Shown piece after piece: positions 1 to 4,201 of a DNA stretch of 8,056 nt. The notes below the pieces were generated by a model that worked only from the letters and a program-made list of their open reading frames with translations, was not told the origin of the DNA and did no database searches. The DNA is from Kingella oralis (GTDB taxonomy: Bacteria > Pseudomonadota > Gammaproteobacteria > Burkholderiales > Neisseriaceae), in the NCBI GenBank assembly GCA_905373195.1, contig CAJPSG010000032.1, positions 1-8,056 of the forward strand. The letters are read 5' to 3'. The first letter of the stretch is position 1. Every line of letters starts with the position of its first letter. The position numbers and the translations under genes were made by a program.

Positions 1-40
1 CTGAAAACATTTTTAGCGGCACGTTTTAGCCCCGCTCGTT

Positions 41-52
41 TTCAGGCTGCCT
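41..52 (-). repeat. DNA uptake sequence (DUS), exact 12-mer
   Basis: TTCAGGCTGCCT on the + strand, that is AGGCAGCCTGAA on the - strand. It is followed by CAACC, the extended form seen in several intergenic copies. It may be the right arm of a terminator whose left arm is cut by the window edge. Confidence 0.9.
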
Positions 53-80
53 CAACCTTTCTCTTTATCCTTTACCCTTT

Positions 81-92
81 TTCAGGCTGCCT
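81..92 (-). repeat. DNA uptake sequence (DUS) abutting the DedA start codon
   Basis: Exact DUS, followed by CAACC and then the ATG at 98. It occupies the place where a Shine-Dalgarno sequence would be expected. Only AGG at 84-86 resembles one, and it lies rather far (11 bases) from the start. Confidence 0.9.
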
Positions 93-97
93 CAACC

Positions 98-736
98 ATG
101 CTAGATTTTATCCTCCACATAGACCAACACCTTATCGCCCTCACCGCCCAATACGGCATTTGGATTTACGCCATCTTGTTTACCATCGTGTTCTGCGAAA
201 CAGGTTTGGTGGTAACGCCGTTTTTACCGGGCGACTCGCTGCTGTTTTCCGCAGGCGCTGTTGCCGCCGCCTCGGCTGGCGCGCTCAACGTGCACATCAT
301 TGTTGCCGTGCTACTTGCCGCCGCCGTTTTGGGCGACGCATCCAATTTTGAAATCGGCAAACACTTCGGCGAAAAACTGTTCGCCCGCCCCGATAGCAAA
401 ATCTTCAAGCCCGAATACCTCGCCAAAACCCATGCGTTTTACGAAAAATACGGCGGCAAAACCATCATTCTTGCGCGATTTGTGCCGATTGTGCGCACCT
501 TCGCCCCGTTTGTGGCGGGCATGGGCAAAATGCACTATGGGCATTTTCTGCGCTACAACATCATCGGCGCGATGGCTTGGGTGGTGTCGCTTGCCTATTT
601 GGGCTATGCGTTTGGCAATGTGCCGTTTATTAAAAACAACTTTGGTGCATTGGTGATTGGCATTGTGGTTTTTTCTGTTATCCCGATGGCGGTGGAAATC
701 ATCCGCGCCCAGTTGAACAAGAATAAGGCAGCCTGA
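98..736 (+). CDS. DedA-family inner-membrane protein
   Basis: A 212-residue polytopic membrane protein of the DedA/SNARE-associated family (VTT domain). Known relatives act as lipid scramblases or flippases, several being undecaprenyl-phosphate flippases, and E. coli YqjA and YghB support envelope homeostasis and proton-dependent drug resistance. The family signatures are visible: [19 protein letters not shown] (32-50), [11 protein letters not shown] (78-88) and [18 protein letters not shown] (125-142). Acidic residues E34 and D46 and arginines R127 and R133 have the same spacing as the essential E39/D51 and R130/R136 of YqjA/YghB. Hydrophobic segments lie at about 20-38, 48-80, 155-175 and 182-200. 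The ATG at 98 is the only ATG in frame after the upstream stop codon at 14. The Shine-Dalgarno is poor because a DUS fills the leader. The stop codon lies inside another DUS, which begins the terminator. Family assignment is firm; the substrate cannot be told from sequence. Confidence 0.95.
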   Translation: MLDFILHIDQHLIALTAQYGIWIYAILFTIVFCETGLVVTPFLPGDSLLFSAGAVAAASAGALNVHIIVAVLLAAAVLGDASNFEIGKHFGEKLFARPDSKIFKPEYLAKTHAFYEKYGGKTIILARFVPIVRTFAPFVAGMGKMHYGHFLRYNIIGAMAWVVSLAYLGYAFGNVPFIKNNFGALVIGIVVFSVIPMAVEIIRAQLNKNKAA

Positions 737-766
737 AACGCCGATTACACCGTTTTCAGGCTGCCT
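726..766 (+). terminator. Inverted-DUS terminator overlapping the DedA stop codon
   Basis: Two exact DUS copies in opposite orientation (726-737 and 755-766) give a 13-base-pair stem (726-738 with 754-766) around a 15-base loop. The left arm contains the TGA stop at 734-736, so the last two alanines of the DedA protein are DUS-encoded. The run of T after the stem is missing. Inverted DUS pairs after genes are a known neisserial terminator form; the function here is inferred from position. Confidence 0.8.
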
Positions 767-776
767 CAGCACCCGT

Positions 777-849
777 GTAGGGTGTGGCTTTGCCACGCAC
801 CGTTGTTGCGCTTGGCTAAACGGCGCGTGAACAAGCTCACACGCCCTAC
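777..849. repeat. 73-bp imperfect inverted-end repeat (GTAGGG-type intergenic element)
   Basis: The stretch begins GTAGGGTGTGG and ends CACACGCCCTAC, which is close to the reverse complement of its start. Inside is the hairpin GTGGC-TTT-GCCAC (785-797) and a second dyad near GCGTG...CACACGC (824-844). A related block, in the other orientation, lies at 3860-3883, and the end motif GTAGGGCG recurs near 2523-2530 and 3553-3560. It looks like a small non-coding dispersed repeat. I cannot tie it to a named family. Confidence 0.55.
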
Positions 850-918
850 TCGTTGATTGAATTACCCGCAAACGCACGCCAACCATGCCCGATGGCTGTT
901 CTGCTTGTTCTACCCGTT

Positions 919-930
919 TTCAGGCTGCCT
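919..930 (-). repeat. DNA uptake sequence (DUS) upstream of maf
   Basis: Exact DUS with the extended CTCA flank, 23 bases before the maf start codon. It is unpaired, so it is not part of a terminator. Confidence 0.9.
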
Positions 931-953
931 CACCCCGCCCACAAGGACACCCC

Positions 954-1556
954 ATGCCCCAACTCTACCTCGCCTCCAACAGCCCACGCCGCCGCGAAAT
1001 CCTGCAAAACCTCGGCTACACCATCCACAACATCGCCGCCGAAATCGACGAAACCCCGCGCCCCAACGAAGCCGCGTCCGATTATGTGCTGCGCCTTGCC
1101 ATCGCCAAAAACCGCGCCGCCCGCCAAGCCCACCCGCAAGCCAGCCAATTCCCCATTATCAGTGCCGACACCAGCGTGGTGCATCGCGGCGCCATTCTCG
1201 GCAAGCCCGCCTCGCCCCAACACGCCGCCGCCATGCTGCGCGAGCTATCGGGCGACACGCACCAAGTGCTCACCGCCGTGTGCGTGTCGTTCGGCGAACA
1301 CGAACACGCCTGCGTGCAGCAAAACAACGTGCAGTTCTGCCCGCTGGGCGACGCGCAAATCGCCACCTACATCGCCACGGGCGAGCCGCTGGACAAAGCA
1401 GGCGCATACGGCATCCAAGGCATCGGCGGCGTGTTCGTGCAGCATTTGGCGGGCAGCTTCACCGGCGTGATGGGCTTGCCCGTGTTTGAAACCATCTCCC
1501 TGTTGCAACGCTGCGGCGCGGCTGTGCCCCCGTTTCAGGCTGCCTTACGCCCTTAA
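954..1556 (+). CDS. maf: Maf/YhdE-type nucleoside triphosphate pyrophosphatase
   Basis: A 200-residue cytoplasmic house-cleaning enzyme of the Maf/HAM1 superfamily. YhdE-type members hydrolyse dTTP, UTP and some modified pyrimidine nucleotides to the monophosphate and pyrophosphate. Motifs in order: LASNSPRRREIL (6-17, phosphate-binding loop), IDET (31-34), ISADTSVV (69-76, with D72 the likely catalytic acid), GKP (83-85), LSGDTHQVLTAV (98-109) and PLDKAGAYGIQGIGG (145-159). The intact DKAGAYGIQG block separates it from the YceF (7-methyl-GTP) subgroup. The ATG at 954 is chosen because it begins the conserved LYLASNSPRR start and has AAGGA at 943-947 six bases upstream; the ATG at 885 would add 23 non-conserved residues read through a DUS. 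The C-terminal tail PPFQAALRP is partly DUS-encoded. It is not related to the neisserial MafB toxin system that shares the name. Confidence 0.95.
   Translation: MPQLYLASNSPRRREILQNLGYTIHNIAAEIDETPRPNEAASDYVLRLAIAKNRAARQAHPQASQFPIISADTSVVHRGAILGKPASPQHAAAMLRELSGDTHQVLTAVCVSFGEHEHACVQQNNVQFCPLGDAQIATYIATGEPLDKAGAYGIQGIGGVFVQHLAGSFTGVMGLPVFETISLLQRCGAAVPPFQAALRP
1534..1545 (-). repeat. DNA uptake sequence (DUS) inside the 3' end of maf
   Basis: Exact DUS read in the coding direction as the Phe-Gln-Ala-Ala of the C-terminal tail. The next copy, in the same orientation, follows 31 bases later, so the two form a direct rather than inverted pair and do not make a hairpin. Confidence 0.9.
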
Positions 1557-1564
1557 TCACCGTT

Positions 1565-1576
1565 TTCAGGCTGCCT
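1565..1576 (-). repeat. DNA uptake sequence (DUS) between maf and the lipoprotein gene
   Basis: Exact DUS with the extended CTCAAC flank, in the 56-base gap between the maf stop and the lipoprotein start. No terminator hairpin was seen in this gap, so the two genes may share a transcript. Confidence 0.9.
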
Positions 1577-1612
1577 CAACTTCGCTTCCATCCTACCAAC
1601 CAAGGAGTGCCC

Positions 1613-2266
1613 ATGAAACTCAATCTGATTGCCCCCATCCTGCTCGCGCTCGCGCTCACCGCCTGCGATGTTCGCATGGGCAACAACACTGATTCTGCCC
1701 CAGCCGTTGTCGCCAGCCAAAGCGATGTGTTGCAACAAGTGCAAATCGGCAGCACCACCGTTGAACAGTTTAAAAAAGCCTACCCCGATGCGCTTCAAGG
1801 CGACAGCGGATATTTAACCTATGGCAACCGCAACATTTCAGTTGAATCGGGCGACATCGCCATCTATATGCGTGACATCAAAGGCAGCGTGCCGCAACAA
1901 ATGTTTATGTTTGATAACGACAGCAAAGTGTTGCAATCCATCTTATTCTCGCGCACCGACCTCAATTTTGACGCGCTATTAGGCAGCCTGAAAACCGCAG
2001 GCTTCGCCCCCTACCCCGATTTAACCGCCGATGAATTTGCCATTTTGCAAATCGATCCCAGCCAAACCCCCGAAAGCCGCAAACAAGGCATGCAACAAGC
2101 AGGCATCCAGCAATTTAAAAAAGGCACGCTGCTTGCGCTCGCCATCCCCGCCCAAGCCAACACAGGCAACAAAATCCCCGCCTTAATCATCATCAACCTC
2201 GCCTACGCCCCCGAACACCGCGCCAAATGGGAAAAACATCAATCCAGCGCATCGCCAGCGAAATAG
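1613..2266 (+). CDS. Putative lipoprotein, function unknown
   Basis: A 217-residue exported protein that I do not recognise. It starts with a lipoprotein signal peptide: K2, a hydrophobic stretch (5-16) and the lipobox LTAC with the lipidated cysteine at C18. The mature part opens with a polar, probably flexible linker and then a soluble mixed domain without further membrane segments or cysteines; conspicuous stretches are VQIGSTTVEQFKKAYP and NISVESGDIAIYMRDIKG. Residue +2 after the cysteine is aspartate, which in E. coli retains lipoproteins in the inner membrane; whether this holds in Neisseriaceae is uncertain. The ATG at 1613 is preferred: AAGGAG at 1602-1607 lies five bases upstream, whereas the in-frame GTG at 1607 overlaps that Shine-Dalgarno. 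Residues 124-127 (GSLK) are encoded by a DUS. It lies 56 bases after maf and is closed by a strong hairpin at its stop codon. Confidence 0.85.
   Translation: MKLNLIAPILLALALTACDVRMGNNTDSAPAVVASQSDVLQQVQIGSTTVEQFKKAYPDALQGDSGYLTYGNRNISVESGDIAIYMRDIKGSVPQQMFMFDNDSKVLQSILFSRTDLNFDALLGSLKTAGFAPYPDLTADEFAILQIDPSQTPESRKQGMQQAGIQQFKKGTLLALAIPAQANTGNKIPALIIINLAYAPEHRAKWEKHQSSASPAK
1981..1992 (+). repeat. DNA uptake sequence (DUS) inside the lipoprotein gene
   Basis: Exact DUS read as Gly-Ser-Leu-Lys at residues 124-127, the same frame used by the DUS copies within tamB. Confidence 0.9.
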
Positions 2267-2313
2267 TTTTCAGGCTGCCTCAACGCGGGCGCACTATGAG
2301 GCAGCCTGAAAAC
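2266..2313 (+). terminator. Inverted-DUS terminator of the lipoprotein gene
   Basis: Two opposed exact DUS copies (2269-2280 and 2299-2310) form a perfect 17-base-pair stem (2266-2282 with 2297-2313) around a 14-base loop. The stem begins with the last base of the TAG stop codon. There is no T-run after it, as is common for neisserial DUS terminators. Confidence 0.85.
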
Positions 2314-2457
2314 CACCCCCGCGCCGCTACGGCTTGCTTGCAAGCCGTGCTCTTGCATCCTATTGAATGGCGTGGAGCAATTAAAGCAGGCTCATCCTTC
2401 GCCACGGCTTCAAAACAGCTTTTCAGGCTGCCTCTGGCGTGTGCCAATCAACCAACC
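2314..2457. other. Non-coding stretch between two terminators
   Basis: No convincing gene. It holds a perfect 9-base-pair hairpin with a 2-base loop (2329-2337 with 2340-2348, ACGGCTTGC/GCAAGCCGT) that lacks a T-run, and a lone DUS at 2422-2433. It ends at a separate strong terminator. I found no good promoter in it, so a small RNA is only a possibility; a decayed insert or repeat remnant is equally likely. Confidence 0.5.
2422..2433 (-). repeat. DNA uptake sequence (DUS), lone intergenic copy
   Basis: Exact DUS without a partner and without the CTCA flank, between the lipoprotein and ACP-like genes. Confidence 0.9.
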
Positions 2458-2493
2458 AACGGCTGAACCCACATCCCAAAGTTCAGCCGTTTT
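2458..2493 (+). terminator. Intrinsic terminator without an obvious gene
   Basis: AACGGCTGAAC (2458-2468) pairs perfectly with GTTCAGCCGTT (2481-2491) around a 12-base loop, followed by TT and then GACATTT. It lies almost 200 bases after the lipoprotein stop, past that gene's own DUS hairpin. It may be a back-up terminator that shields the promoter of the next gene, or the end of an unrecognised short transcript. Confidence 0.75.
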
Positions 2494-2531
2494 GACATTT
2501 GAAAAAATATGAAAACACCCACTCGCCCTAC

Positions 2532-2560
2532 TAGACAAACATAAACACTAAATTTATGAT
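2532..2560 (+). promoter_or_regulatory. Sigma-70-type promoter of the ACP-like gene
   Basis: TAGACA (2532-2537, five of six to consensus) and TATGAT (2555-2560, five of six) are separated by 17 bases. Transcription would start near 2567, leaving a leader of about 50 bases before the ATG at 2617. Confidence 0.65.
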
Positions 2561-2616
2561 GCCGCCCGTTGCAAATCCTTGCAGCAATCAACCCATTTTT
2601 CCGCAAAGGACAAAAT

Positions 2617-3000
2617 ATGAACATCGCAAAAACTTTGAGCATTTTGGCTTTAACCGTTATCGCAGGCAGCGCAATCGCCGCCCCACGCGGTTCGATTAAC
2701 GCGAAAAAAATCACCAGCACGCACACCGTAAACTACACCTGCCAACAAGGTCGCGTTGCCGTGAAATACAACTTTAACGGCGCAGGCATTCCCGTTACCG
2801 CTGCTGCTAAATTGAACGGCGCAACCCGCGTGATGCAATACGATTTAAACAAATCTGACAACGTGGACACTATCTTTGGCGGAAGCGGCTACAGCATCAA
2901 CATGGAAATGCTCACCAGCAAAAACGCACGCAAAGCCAACATCGCCACCATCACTTCGCCCAACGATGAAATCTTGTTTAAAGATTGCGCCCCACGCTAA
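2617..3000 (+). CDS. Adhesin complex protein (ACP)-like exported lysozyme inhibitor
   Basis: A 127-residue secreted or surface protein. The mature sequence matches, from memory, the meningococcal adhesin complex protein: VNYTCQQGRVAVKYNFN (39-54), LNKSDNVDTIFG (77-88), and the ending ITSPNDEILFKDCAPR (112-127), which in the meningococcal protein reads nearly the same. Meningococcal ACP is a small outer-membrane-associated protein that contributes to host-cell adhesion and inhibits C-type lysozyme; it resembles the MliC/PliC inhibitor fold. A Sec signal peptide ends at about A21 (AIA before APRG). Only two cysteines remain, C42 and C124, well placed for a disulphide across the domain. There is no lipobox, unlike MliC. 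The ATG at 2617 has AAAGGA (2605-2610) six bases upstream and begins the signal peptide; the ATG at 2569 would add 16 residues starting about at the predicted transcription start. The family call is good; lysozyme inhibition and adhesion are inferred by homology. Confidence 0.88.
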   Translation: MNIAKTLSILALTVIAGSAIAAPRGSINAKKITSTHTVNYTCQQGRVAVKYNFNGAGIPVTAAAKLNGATRVMQYDLNKSDNVDTIFGGSGYSINMEMLTSKNARKANIATITSPNDEILFKDCAPR

Positions 3001-3019
3001 TTTTCAGGCAGCCTGAAAA
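3001..3019. repeat. Palindromic DUS directly after the ACP-like stop codon
   Basis: TTTTCAGGCAGCCTGAAAA follows the TAA stop without a gap: 9-base arms around one central A. The + strand contains AGGCAGCCTGAA (3006-3017), and the - strand contains both the TTCAGGCTGCCT form and AGGCTGCCTGAA, which I recall as the Simonsiella DUS dialect. Confidence 0.85.
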
Positions 3020-3022
3020 TGC

Positions 3023-3058
3023 AAAACACGCCCGCAGAGCTTTGCGAGCGTGTTTTTT
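3023..3058. terminator. Bidirectional intrinsic terminator between convergent genes
   Basis: AAAACACGC (3023-3031) pairs with GCGTGTTTT (3048-3056), and inside it CGCA (3033-3036) pairs with TGCG (3043-3046), giving a 13-base-pair stem with one C/A mismatch and a 6-base loop. T-runs flank both sides (TTTTTT at 3053-3058; TTTT on the - strand). It ends the ACP-like gene on + and lies just past the stop of the histidine-rich gene on -. Confidence 0.88.
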
Positions 3059-3067
3059 ATTGCGCGG

Positions 3068-3406
3068 TTATTTCACGATTTGCACAGGGCCGTGGTCATC
3101 GCAATGGTCGCCGTGTTGATGATGCAAGCGTCCGTTTACCAAGTAATCCACATGGTCGCCATGTGGCACAGCTTCGTGTCCGCAGCCTGCGCCGTGGCGG
3201 TGTTCGCCGCAAGTGTGCACAGGGTGGCAGCCATCGGGATTGGCATTGGTTACGTCTAAGCGGTGTTCATCATAATGCTCGGCGTGGGCGTGGTGCAGAT
3301 GCCCATCGTGTAGATAGTCCACATGGTCGCCGTGTTGAATGGCGGTGTGTCCGCAGTTTGCGCCGTGAACGTGGGTGTGGTTTGCGTGTGTTTGACAATC
3401 GGTCAT
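3068..3406 (-). CDS. Histidine-rich metal-binding protein, two-repeat
   Basis: A 112-residue soluble protein with 26 histidines (23 percent) and six cysteines (C4, C18, C60, C66, C75, C102). It has no signal peptide or membrane segment, so it is probably cytoplasmic. It is an internal duplication: HGANCGHTAIQHGDHVDYLH (14-33) and HGAGCGHEAVPHGDHVDYLV (71-90), each followed by an LHH-rich tail (H36-H48 and H95-H105); residues 49-68 link them. Proteins of this pattern (CGH...HGDHVDYL..G.LHH) occur widely in proteobacteria as uncharacterised proteins. The composition strongly suggests binding of zinc or a similar transition metal, as a store, buffer or chaperone. A Zur operator about 105 bases upstream supports zinc. 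AGGAG (3416-3420) lies ten bases before the ATG. The gene is monocistronic, ended by the hairpin at 3023-3058. The metal and exact role are inferred. Confidence 0.85.
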   Translation of the reverse strand: MTDCQTHANHTHVHGANCGHTAIQHGDHVDYLHDGHLHHAHAEHYDEHRLDVTNANPDGCHPVHTCGEHRHGAGCGHEAVPHGDHVDYLVNGRLHHQHGDHCDDHGPVQIVK

Positions 3407-3452
3407 TTTTGTATGCTCCTGTATAGGGTTGTGGAAAATTTACTGCGCACGC

Positions 3453-3481
3453 ATTGTAAACGTTTGGTGAAGTTAAATCAA
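3453..3481 (-). promoter_or_regulatory. Candidate downstream promoter of the histidine-rich gene
   Basis: TTGATT (3476-3481) and TACAAT (3453-3458), spacing 17, both on the - strand. It scores as well against consensus as the upstream candidate at 3499-3527. If this is the promoter in use, the Zur site would lie about 31 bases upstream of its -35 box. Confidence 0.4.
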
Positions 3482-3498
3482 TAACCCTTTGAAATTTC

Positions 3499-3527
3499 AT
3501 TATTTTTATTTTGTTATAGCGTAACAA
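3499..3527 (-). promoter_or_regulatory. Candidate Zur-overlapped promoter of the histidine-rich gene
   Basis: On the - strand TTGTTA (3522-3527) and AATAAT (3499-3504) are 17 bases apart. The -35 box is one arm of the Zur palindrome, so bound Zur would block RNA polymerase. Transcription would begin near 3492, leaving a leader of about 85 bases. Confidence 0.5.
3512..3526. promoter_or_regulatory. Zur (zinc uptake regulator) operator
   Basis: TGTTATAGCGTAACA matches 14 of 15 positions of the neisserial Zur consensus TGTTATDNHATAACA (consensus from memory). The dyad extends one further base each side (TTGTTAT...GTAACAA). It is the only such site seen in the window and lies upstream of a zinc-ligand-rich gene. 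Zur represses its targets when zinc is plentiful. Confidence 0.75.
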
Positions 3528-3556
3528 CGTGTAAACAAAAGCATTTTAGCTTCGCC

Positions 3557-3754
3557 CTACGCAATGCCATCCGCCCAAACAAAACAGGACGATTCAAACG
3601 AACCGTCCTGCCATTTTTTTGCTTGCTGTCTGTTGTAGCTGCCTTTGCCTTTTTTGTTGCGCTCTACCTTGTGGCGAAAGAGGTTGGATTTGACTAGGGC
3701 TTTTAAGGCGTTGTCTTGGATTGCGCCTTTGTTGATTTGAACTTTTCGGCTCAT
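3557..3754 (-). CDS. arfA: Alternative ribosome-rescue factor ArfA
   Basis: A 65-residue protein of the ArfA family. ArfA enters the empty A site of ribosomes stalled at the 3' end of an mRNA and recruits release factor 2 to free the peptide, backing up the tmRNA (SsrA) system. The conserved core is clear: KGAIQDNALKALVKSNLFR (9-27) followed by VERNKKGKGSYNR (30-42), matching E. coli GQIKDNAIEALL...VEKNKKGKGSYMR; the basic tail from K34 lies in the mRNA channel. AAGGA (3764-3768) precedes the ATG by nine bases. Inside the frame is a terminator hairpin (codons 49-57), so most transcripts should end near codon 58-60 before the TAG stop and yield a shortened protein, as in E. coli. The last residues (CFVWADGIA) would come only from read-through; their stop codon lies in a copy of the GTAGGGCG repeat motif. 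A DUS hairpin separates the gene from its upstream neighbour. Confidence 0.93.
   Translation of the reverse strand: MSRKVQINKGAIQDNALKALVKSNLFRHKVERNKKGKGSYNRQQAKKWQDGSFESSCFVWADGIA
3577..3610 (-). terminator. Terminator hairpin inside the arfA reading frame
   Basis: On the - strand CAGGACGGTTC (3610-3600) pairs with GAATCGTCCTG (3595-3585): 11 pairs including one G-U, with loop GTTT, followed by TTTTGTTT (3584-3577). It lies upstream of the arfA stop codon at 3557-3559. Termination here would give a non-stop mRNA whose product is tagged by tmRNA in normal cells and accumulates when tmRNA fails. The same stem read on + is followed by seven T, but no gene uses it. Confidence 0.85.
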
Positions 3755-3793
3755 GGTTGGGTTTCCTTATAGGGTTGGTTAAGTGTGCGGTTG

Positions 3794-3833
3794 AGGCAGC
3801 CTGAAAACGGTAAAACAGGTTTTCAGGCTGCCT
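3794..3833 (-). terminator. Inverted-DUS hairpin between the 91-residue gene and arfA
   Basis: Two exact opposed DUS copies (3794-3805 and 3822-3833) form a 15-base-pair stem (3794-3808 with 3819-3833) with a 10-base loop. It lies 60 bases past the stop of the upstream gene on the - strand and 40 bases before arfA. It probably ends the former; there is no strong T-run in that direction. Confidence 0.75.
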
Positions 3834-3859
3834 TTGGGGTGGTCAATATCTGAATAGAA

Positions 3860-3883
3860 GCGTGGCAAAGTCTCACGCCCTAC
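3860..3883 (-). repeat. Second copy of the GTAGGG-type dispersed repeat
   Basis: On the - strand it reads GTAGGGCGTGAGACTTTG then CCACGC, matching the start of the element at 777 apart from a small insertion and one substitution. It can form a short GCGTG/CACGC hairpin. It lies ten bases after the stop codon of the 91-residue gene. Confidence 0.55.
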
Positions 3884-3892
3884 ATTGGATAT

Positions 3893-4168
3893 TTACTTGC
3901 CTTTTTTGGCGGCTTTTTCGTCAATCGCGGTAAAACGATTGGCGATGTGTTGGTGCAACAGCTCGCGTTTTTCCCAGAAGAATTTTTCAAATTTCGCCAG
4001 CGAGTAGATTTTTTGTACCATTTTGGGAAAGCCTGCGTGCAAGATGGCGGCGATTTCTTTGTTGGTTTCTTCGTTGTCCATGCCTTCGCGCAGGTTGATG
4101 TTTTTGCTTTCCAGATAGGCGGTAAGCTGGTTTTTGGTGTAGGGGTTGATGTCAAATTGGTTAATCAT
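3893..4168 (-). CDS. Small conserved-looking protein, function unknown
   Basis: A 91-residue protein I do not recognise. It is charged, lysine-rich at the end (KAAKKGK), without cysteine, signal peptide or membrane segment, and looks mostly alpha-helical: helices are likely at about 12-22, 33-45, 47-58 and 60-86, the last with aromatic residues (FEKFFWEKRELLHQH). The opening FDINPYTKNQLTAYLESKNI resembles a small helical domain N-cap. I choose the ATG at 4168 because a good promoter ends at 4202, about 33 bases upstream; an alternative start at 4231 would lie inside that promoter's -35 box. The Shine-Dalgarno is weak (AAAGAAAG). It stands between tamB and arfA in the same direction but is separated from both by DUS hairpins, so it is probably transcribed alone. 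Confidence 0.75.
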   Translation of the reverse strand: MINQFDINPYTKNQLTAYLESKNINLREGMDNEETNKEIAAILHAGFPKMVQKIYSLAKFEKFFWEKRELLHQHIANRFTAIDEKAAKKGK

Positions 4169-4201
4169 GGCGGTTCTTTCTTTGTGTTGAATGAAAAGGG
4201 G

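Larger units (their letters stand above)
1..97. other. Intergenic leader before the DedA gene with two direct DUS copies
   Basis: No coding sequence is supported here. Bases 1-8 (CTGAAAAC) look like the end of a DUS cut by the window edge. They are the exact reverse complement of GTTTTCAG at 38-45, so together with the copy at 41-52 they probably form the inverted-DUS terminator of the preceding gene. A second copy follows at 81-92 in the same orientation. I see no clear promoter. Confidence 0.6.

Noticed and set aside
311..886. A 191-residue - strand frame opposite the DedA gene
   Set aside because: It covers the coding region of a firmly recognised gene plus its terminator hairpin and repeat; no motif or start signal supports it.
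853..1489. Two further + strand open frames overlapping maf (853-1470 and 857-1489)
   Set aside because: Their products are proline-, arginine- and histidine-rich with no family features; they are other-frame reads of the maf gene.
2227..2466. A 79-residue + strand frame after the lipoprotein gene
   Set aside because: It overlaps the lipoprotein end and reads through the DUS hairpin and repeat sequence; no ribosome-binding site or recognisable protein.
2492..2497. A perfect TTGACA as -35 box for the ACP-like gene
   Set aside because: No -10 box lies at 16-18 bases; TATGAA follows after only 10 bases. The pair at 2532-2560 fits much better. The TTGACA overlaps a terminator tail.
3019..3426. 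A 135-residue + strand frame opposite the histidine-rich gene
   Set aside because: It starts in the DUS/terminator region and its Arg/His/Gly-rich sequence is the complement of the His-codon-rich gene, which has a better start, repeats and a Zur site.
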